In this document: positions 59,269 through 64,000 of the stretch, piece after piece
Layout: each line of letters begins with the position of its first letter
Numbering within the stretch: the stretch's first letter is position 1
Assembly: GCA_028023455.1 (NCBI GenBank)
Contig: JAQFVV010000029.1
Span: 10,646,644 to 10,710,643, forward strand
DNA length: 64,000 bases
From: Epiperipatus broadwayi
Lineage: Eukaryota > Onychophora > Udeonychophora > Euonychophora > Peripatidae
Reading direction: 5' to 3'
Notes under the pieces: model-generated
Databases searched by the model: none
What the model was told of the DNA's origin: nothing
What the model saw: the letters and a program-made list of their open reading frames with translations, nothing else
Made by a program: the position numbers and the translations under genes

Positions 59269-60260
59269 GTTGTATTTATTTATTGGACTGTTTCCATCAT
59301 CTAATATGAGTATTGAATGTCTTTAGAAAAATTTAACTTTATTTAAATATTCCAAATACATTCAACTATTAGTAATAGCATAACAAATAAGTTAGTATAT
59401 GCACAATATTTAGAGAGATATTATTCTCTCCTCTTCTTCAGGTGTTGCTGGCCTGACCAGTAACAATATTAGCATGGGAATCGAATTTGGACCATTAGAT
59501 TCATGAGTATTAAATTTTAAGATAACAACTGAGTCGTCCTGCTAAAGTCTCAGTTCCTAAGAGCATTACTTTAAAATTCAATACTCAATAATATAAGGGT
59601 TTAGATTCAATTCTCATGCTAGTACTGTCACTGGTCAGGCCAGCAACACCTGAAGAAGAGAGGAAAATAATACATCTCAAAACATTGTGCATATACTAAC
59701 CTGTTTGATGTGCTATTACTAGAAGTTGAATGTATTTGGAATATTTTAATAAAGTTAAATTTTTCTAAAGACATTCAATACTCATATTAGATGATAGATA
59801 TAACCATTAAGCATCACATGATCACCATCTCATACTAGCACATAATTGTTTATAAACAAGGAAAAACTCTCTCCATACAGTAGTGCCACCCTGTGCTAAC
59901 CAGAGTAATCAATGGATGCCAGACGGCTTGTGCATAAAATCCCTATAATGCCTACTCATCCAATATCTCCAGACTAGTTTCTGGCTTGTGGCTTTCATCA
60001 GTGAGGAGCTTTCTAGGTGCAATGCTCTCAGATCTAAAGCTCCTCACTGACAAAGGCCACAAGCCATAAACTAGTCTGGGGATATTGGATGAGTAGGCAT
60101 TAGATAGGGATTTTATGCACAAGCCTTCTGGCATCCATTGATCACTTTGGTTAGCACAGGGTGGCACTACTGTATGAAGAGAGTTTTGCCTTGTTTATGA
60201 TGGAAATAGTCCCATATATAAATACAACTAAACACCATCATCATAAACCTTTAGGAAAAG
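59269..60260 (+). mobile_element. Family B inverted-dimer retroelement, copy B3, with nested family A
   Basis: Flanked by an exact 15-bp target-site duplication (actaatatgcattta, 59254-59268 and 60261-60275). Left half minus, right half plus, mirrored around about 59545. Each half contains the tRNA-like segment, 'cactggtcaggccagcaacacctgaagaagag', and 'cattcaactattagtaatag' or its complement. The right end carries the full 3' tail (accatcatcataaacctttagg) that the left arm lacks, so the right arm is the true sense 3' end and the left the inverted partial copy. Family A copy A8 interrupts the right arm. Confidence 0.85.
59804..60196 (+). mobile_element. Family A inverted-dimer copy A8, nested in B3
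   Basis: Inserted at atgatggaaatag of family B. Flanking copies at 59791-59803 and 60197-60209 match at 10 of 13 positions. Leader, antisense 3' half, short loop (near 60012), sense 3' half. Ribozyme sequences in both arms are weakened: left stem II AAGC/GCCA, and right core CTGACAA with TAAA. Confidence 0.8.
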
Positions 60261-60279
60261 ACTAATATGCATTTACATG

Positions 60280-60860
60280 CATTATAAAATGTAATAATAC
60301 CTTAAAATAATTATAAGATTTAATAATGCACCAACTATGAAGCGAAATATGAATTGATCATTTGACATTTAATGTGCTCTCACATTATGAAATAATAAAA
60401 AAGAATATGTTTTCATAAGCGGAAACTTTTAATTATTATTAATTTATGACAGATGAAACGAAGACACAGCACAATTTACAAAGTATGGTCATAGTATTGT
60501 ATTTGTGTTATTTTTTAGTTTTCACTAGTTAACTAAACATGATTTGTGATATTTGATATCAATTTATATTAAACATTATCACCTCGACAAGCTTTCTAAA
60601 ATAACTATGCAGAACATTAACATACGTAATTAACCAATGTTTTGGGAAAATAGCATTTGGTCTGAACTAAAAAAAGGATCACTACAAGATAGAGAAAAAT
60701 TTAAAAAAAAAAATCTATAGAAAGAAGTATAACGTATAATATTATAGAAGAAAAAATAGAACTAGTAAAAGATTGAACTATTTTTATTCAACCAGAATCA
60801 CAATGAGATAATTAAAATATAATAAATGAAAAATGAAGATCAAACAAAGTGGTATATGTA
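60280..60860. other. AT-rich spacer
   Basis: No supported feature. Confidence 0.4.
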
Positions 60861-61092
60861 TATGACCATTAGATGGAGCTTTACCAATAGCTTCTAACAA
60901 GCTTTTTTTTTTACATAAATGCTGAGAGAGATAGAATTCAATATATATTGCAGAGGCTTTTACTATAAGGTGAAACTGAACTGATTTCAGACTTGAAGAC
61001 ATTACGTGTCTTATAAATTTCATGCTTTCGAACTGATAGAAATGTGTTTGATAAATGCTGATTTTAGAGTTAGTATTTAGATTTAGTTTCTA

Positions 61093-61156
61093 GTCTCCCT
61101 ACCCTTCACTGATGTGAGCCAATGAGCTCAAAACCAGCTGGTCTGGAGGTGGAGAC
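61093..61156 (+). ncRNA. Type I hammerhead-like motif with two core changes (family F)
   Basis: Stem I: GTCTCC pairs with GGAGAC, an internal loop, then CCTTCA with TGGAGG (one G-U). Core CTGATG with T in place of the last A. Stem II GAGC-CAATGA-GCTC, perfect. Then AAAA in place of GAAA. Helix III CC-AGCT-GG, then TC at the cleavage position. The architecture is complete, but A9 and G12, which are normally invariant, are replaced by U and A, so activity is unlikely. The two changes are opposite each other and could form a U-A pair extending stem II. Confidence 0.6.
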
Positions 61157-61170
61157 AACGAAAGAGATAT

Positions 61171-61176
<6 letters not shown>

Positions 61177-61205
<29 letters not shown>
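61177..61205 (+). repeat. (CT)n microsatellite
   Basis: About 14 CT units within the right arm of family F. The left arm has only gagagagat, so the run expanded after duplication. Confidence 0.9.
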
Positions 61206-61207
<2 letters not shown>

Positions 61208-61881
61208 CGTTTATGTAAACAAAAGCTTGTTAGGAGCTATTGGTAAAGCTCCATCTAGTAATCATAAAATGCAAGCTAAAAGCAAGTTACGAAATTTATA
61301 ACTTGTTTTGTTTATCATATATATATATATATATGTGCGTGTGTAATAATAATAATTTTAAAATGCATTAGTAGCAGTATATTACAATATTTAAAAGAGG
61401 TCTCTGTAGAACAATTTGAATTAAAAATTTAAATCTTCATAATAACTAACCTTTGAAATTATGCATTATGAAAACTTTGGAACTACTGGCGCTAGTGTCA
61501 TATTTTAAAATAATATTAACCCAACTTAGAAGTTTCTAAAAATATTAGATTTAATTTGCATTTATTATCAACTATCAAGATTTAATTACACTCATTTAGT
61601 TTTTAAAAATCTATTATTTATTAATATAACTAAAAGCATTTATATCATAATGGAATGCTAAAGTGTTCATCTCTTCTTTTTCTCTATATTTGTCACATAT
61701 TTAAGCCTGGTGCCACTATATAAACAAAATGTAAAATTTTAAAATGAATAGAAAATACTAATGCCTCACTTCTAACTAATGGGATATCATAATTTAATTG
61801 AAATAAATTATTAAAATGGAAAATCAGATATACTCTGCATCAAAGTTAATGACAATAATGATAGATTAAGTATTACACCAT

Positions 61882-62160
61882 TAAAATATCACATGACTAT
61901 CATTTCTTTTCCTTGCACAAGCTATTAAATATAGCAGAACTCACTGCTACAGGAATCAATAAATGCCAAAAGGTTTGTGCATTTAAATTGTGATCTAGTG
62001 CCTATTCATCCAATATCCCCAGACTAGTTTTTAGCTTATGGCTACCATATATTGATTACTATAGCTTACACCAAGTGGTACTATTATGTAGAGAGAGTGA
62101 CTACTATTTTAATAGCTTGTGTAAAAAAATAATTGATGATCACATGATGTTTTAATGGTT
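61882..62160. repeat. Old family A variant, full palindrome
   Basis: Unlike other copies, the leader is also inverted: 'ccattaaaatatcacatgactatc' and 'gcacaagctattaaa' on the left match the complements of 'gatgatcacatgatgttttaatgg' and 'tttaatagcttgtg' on the right. Ribozyme trace on the minus strand: stem II TAGC/GCTA, then AAAAACTAGTCTGGGG. A third, compensated stem II version. Strongly decayed. Confidence 0.6.
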
Positions 62161-62454
62161 TAATACTAAACCTAGCCCAAAGATGTTGGCTACTATAGTT
62201 ATAAAAAATCCAAAGACATCAAAATATATAGATACTGAATTAGGTTCATATCTGTATGACTACAAGGCAAATTGCTTGGAATGAAAGTATTGTGTTTTCA
62301 ATTTGGGTTCATTGCTTTACAGTTGACTAAATAGATAAAAGGTAGTTGCTGGATATAGGAATTAGATCCAAAAATCTCAGATCCAAGATTTCTCACTGAT
62401 GATATTCATAATTTAGAAATTAGTCTAGAATATTGGATAAATGGATAGTAGATA

Positions 62455-62755
62455 AAGCAAAACTCTCCATACAGTATCACCACCCTGTGCCAACCAGAGT
62501 AATCAATAAATGCCAGAAGGCATGTGCATAAAATCCCTATCTAATGCCTACTCATCCAATATCCCCAGCCTAGTTTCTGGCTTGTGGCCATCATCAGTGA
62601 GGAGCTTTGGATAGGGATTTTATGCACACTTCTGGCATTCATTGATTACTCTGGTTGGCACAGGGTGGCGATACTGTATGGAGAGTTTTGCTTTGTTTAT
62701 AAACAATTATGTGCTAGTATAAGATAGTGATCATGTGATGTTTGATGGTTTAGAC
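62455..62755 (-). mobile_element. Family A inverted-dimer copy A9, nested in an older relative
   Basis: Flanked by agtagata at 62447-62454 and 62756-62763 (11 of 13 over the wider window). Minus strand: leader, antisense 3' half, loop, then sense 3' half with the ribozyme, ending at gcaaaactctcc. Shows repeated rounds of activity of one lineage at one site. Confidence 0.8.
62554..62610 (-). ncRNA. Type I hammerhead ribozyme motif with one damaged pair (A9)
   Basis: Minus strand: core CTGATGA, stem II TGGC-CACAA-GCCA, GAAA, then CTAGGC in place of CTAGTC, so the U next to the cleavage site is lost. Stem I TCCTCA/TGGGGA and CCAA/TTGG with an internal loop. Otherwise matches the A7 copy. Confidence 0.6.
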
Positions 62756-62879
62756 AGTAGATAGAGATTTAAATGCACAAACAATCTGGCATCTATTGAT
62801 TACTATAGTTTGCACTAAGTGACACAAGCATATGGAGAGAATTGCTACTCTTTATTTAGTCTAACTATTCTCATATTTA

Positions 62880-63735
62880 AAGAGTTATGTATAAAGTGTG
62901 GTGTTATCAGAAATATTTCAAAATTATGTGTGGATATTTATTAGTATTTATTTATATGTACTGATATCTATATATTTCACAGTCAGATTTATTCGTATGT
63001 GCTAACATTAATAAAATAATATTTGAACCAGACAATTTACAATAAGATTATTATCATTTAAAATTTTAGAATAAATTACTATATCTATATTAACATATTT
63101 AATTCACTAGTACTTAAATATATTTACATAGTTTGATAAAGACACTAAACAAGGACTTGTATTTTTTTAATATATATATTTTTCATGAAATCATTACTTT
63201 AACCTAAAGTATATTTATTTTTACTTAGTTTATTTAAATTGTTTGTTTTAAATGCTGCTTAATTTGCTTTTATTTATATCTCAGATGGAAGATGCAAAAT
63301 TTAGCATTTTGAATTTTTTTGTCTATGAACTGAAACAAAGCAAGATATACGCTTTGGATACAAATTTTTACAAACTGATTTAAAATTGTATGTGTAACTA
63401 ATTATTTATGAAAGTCAACGAAAGATTCAAATATTGCATTTTATTTTTATTAGAATATATCTAAATATAATGTTAAAACTAAAAGTTTAGTTAAATATAA
63501 AGACTCAAATTAGATAATGAAAATTCAGTTAGTTTAACTTCTTTATTTCTTTTAAAAGAATCTAAACAAACCATATCATTTAAAACAATTTTAATTAATA
63601 ATATAAATTCAGATTACATATATCATAAAATGACAATTACTAGCCAATGATAAAATTAAGTATTCAAAATGATTGATATCATAAGTTAAATCTTTGTTTG
63701 ATATTTACTTAACTATGAATGCTTAATTTTAGCAA
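62880..63735. other. AT-rich spacer
   Basis: No supported feature. Confidence 0.4.
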
Positions 63736-63742
63736 GAGAGAT

Positions 63743-63998
63743 CTCTACAAATCATAACGCGAGATTCGACTTTATAAAGATAAGAGGGACCCTCTTATCT
63801 CTAATCTATTTTTCTTAATTATATAGGCAAATTTAAAGCATTTTGATTTGGGAGCATGAAGCTAATAAATTCTTCACTGATTAAGTCCACTATTTCTATT
63901 AAACATTAACATTCACGAAATATTTCGATTTACAACGAGTCAATAAGAGAGTCCCTCTTATCTTTATAAAGTCGAATCTCGCGTTATGATTTGTAGAG
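63743..63998. mobile_element. MITE-like element with perfect 48-bp terminal inverted repeats
   Basis: 63743-63790 and 63951-63998 are exact reverse complements over 48 bp (ctctacaaatcataacgcga ... gataagagggac). The 160-bp interior is AT-rich and non-coding. The inner end of the left arm is itself a near palindrome (agataagaggg-a-ccctcttatct, 63778-63800). The window ends two bases past the right repeat, so the target duplication cannot be read. Identical ends mean a young or selected element. The superfamily is not recognised from the ends. Confidence 0.85.
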
Positions 63999-64000
63999 GT

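Larger units (their letters stand above)
60868..61262 (+). mobile_element. Family F inverted dimer with hammerhead and (CT)n
   Basis: Left 'attagatggagctttaccaatagcttctaacaagctt' and 'gagagagatagaattcaat' are complemented on the right by 'attgaattctctct', a CT run, and 'aagcttgttaggagctattggtaaagctccatctagtaat'. Arms of about 85-95 bp. The interior is sense and contains a hammerhead-like structure just before the right arm. No target duplication identified. The layout matches families A to C, but the sequence is unrelated apart from the ribozyme. Confidence 0.75.
62280..62870 (+). repeat. Old family A variant, split by copy A9
   Basis: Body-like 'attgtgttttcaatttgggttcattg' and 'aaaggtagttgctgg', then a decayed ribozyme region (CTGATGATATTC...), run to about 62454. 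The 3' half resumes after 62756 (gatagagatttaaatgcacaaac...). Copy A9 sits between. Confidence 0.6.

Overview
This is a non-genic, very AT-rich stretch of an invertebrate (metazoan) nuclear genome. It is long-decayed retroelement DNA with many small insertions, microsatellites and a 500-base N gap. I found no convincing host exon, intact tRNA or rRNA gene, or bacterial-style gene. The element mix (RTE-type LINEs, L1/Tx1-like LINEs, Penelope-like elements, tRNA-derived SINEs, mariner, Ty3-type LTR relics) fits many invertebrates. The sequence alone does not name the species.

Layout. 0.6-1.4 kb: 5' part of an RTE LINE (minus). 3.6-6.5 kb: three fold-back elements. 8.4-9.1 kb: jockey/CR1-like reverse transcriptase relic (minus). 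9.5-16.8 kb: two decayed L1/Tx1-like LINEs (plus), each ending in simple-repeat tails. 16.9-18.9 kb: two diverged tandem arrays. 20.3-23.8 kb: SINE-like repeats. 24.4-27.7 kb: a near full-length but broken RTE LINE. 28.7-29.4 kb: a 320-bp AAT array beside a near-perfect 305-bp palindrome. 31.7-34.6 kb: a Ty3-type integrase relic and a miniature LTR element (TRIM-like). 36.5-38.3 kb: a third RTE copy. 40-40.9 kb: dead mariner. 41-50 kb: fold-back SINE-like repeats and the N gap. 50.4-52.4 kb: a Penelope-like element (PLE) inside a long inverted repeat with a 14-bp target-site duplication. 53.3-55.4 kb: L1/Tx1-like 3' end (minus), then an unbroken PLE-N-terminus-like ORF. 58-62.9 kb: LTR relic, nested fold-backs and hammerhead-like sequences. 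63.7-64 kb: a small element with perfect 48-bp terminal inverted repeats.

Main discovery candidate. A repeat family here called family A (about 360 bp in its simple form at 20.34-20.70 kb) carries a type I hammerhead ribozyme motif: core CUGANGA...GAAA...UC, stem II covarying between copies, and stem I with an internal loop. Most copies are not simple. They have a short 5' leader joined to an inverted copy of their own 3' half, followed by the sense 3' half, so the transcript would be a long hairpin with a hammerhead in one or both arms. Several copies have clean 10-13 bp target-site duplications. Three other families (B, C, F) and the PLE itself show the same 'inverted 3' end fused to the 5' side' layout, and B is physically the PLE's 3' UTR. 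I infer one PLE-driven retrotransposition mode that generates inverted dimers and mobilises ribozyme-bearing passenger elements.
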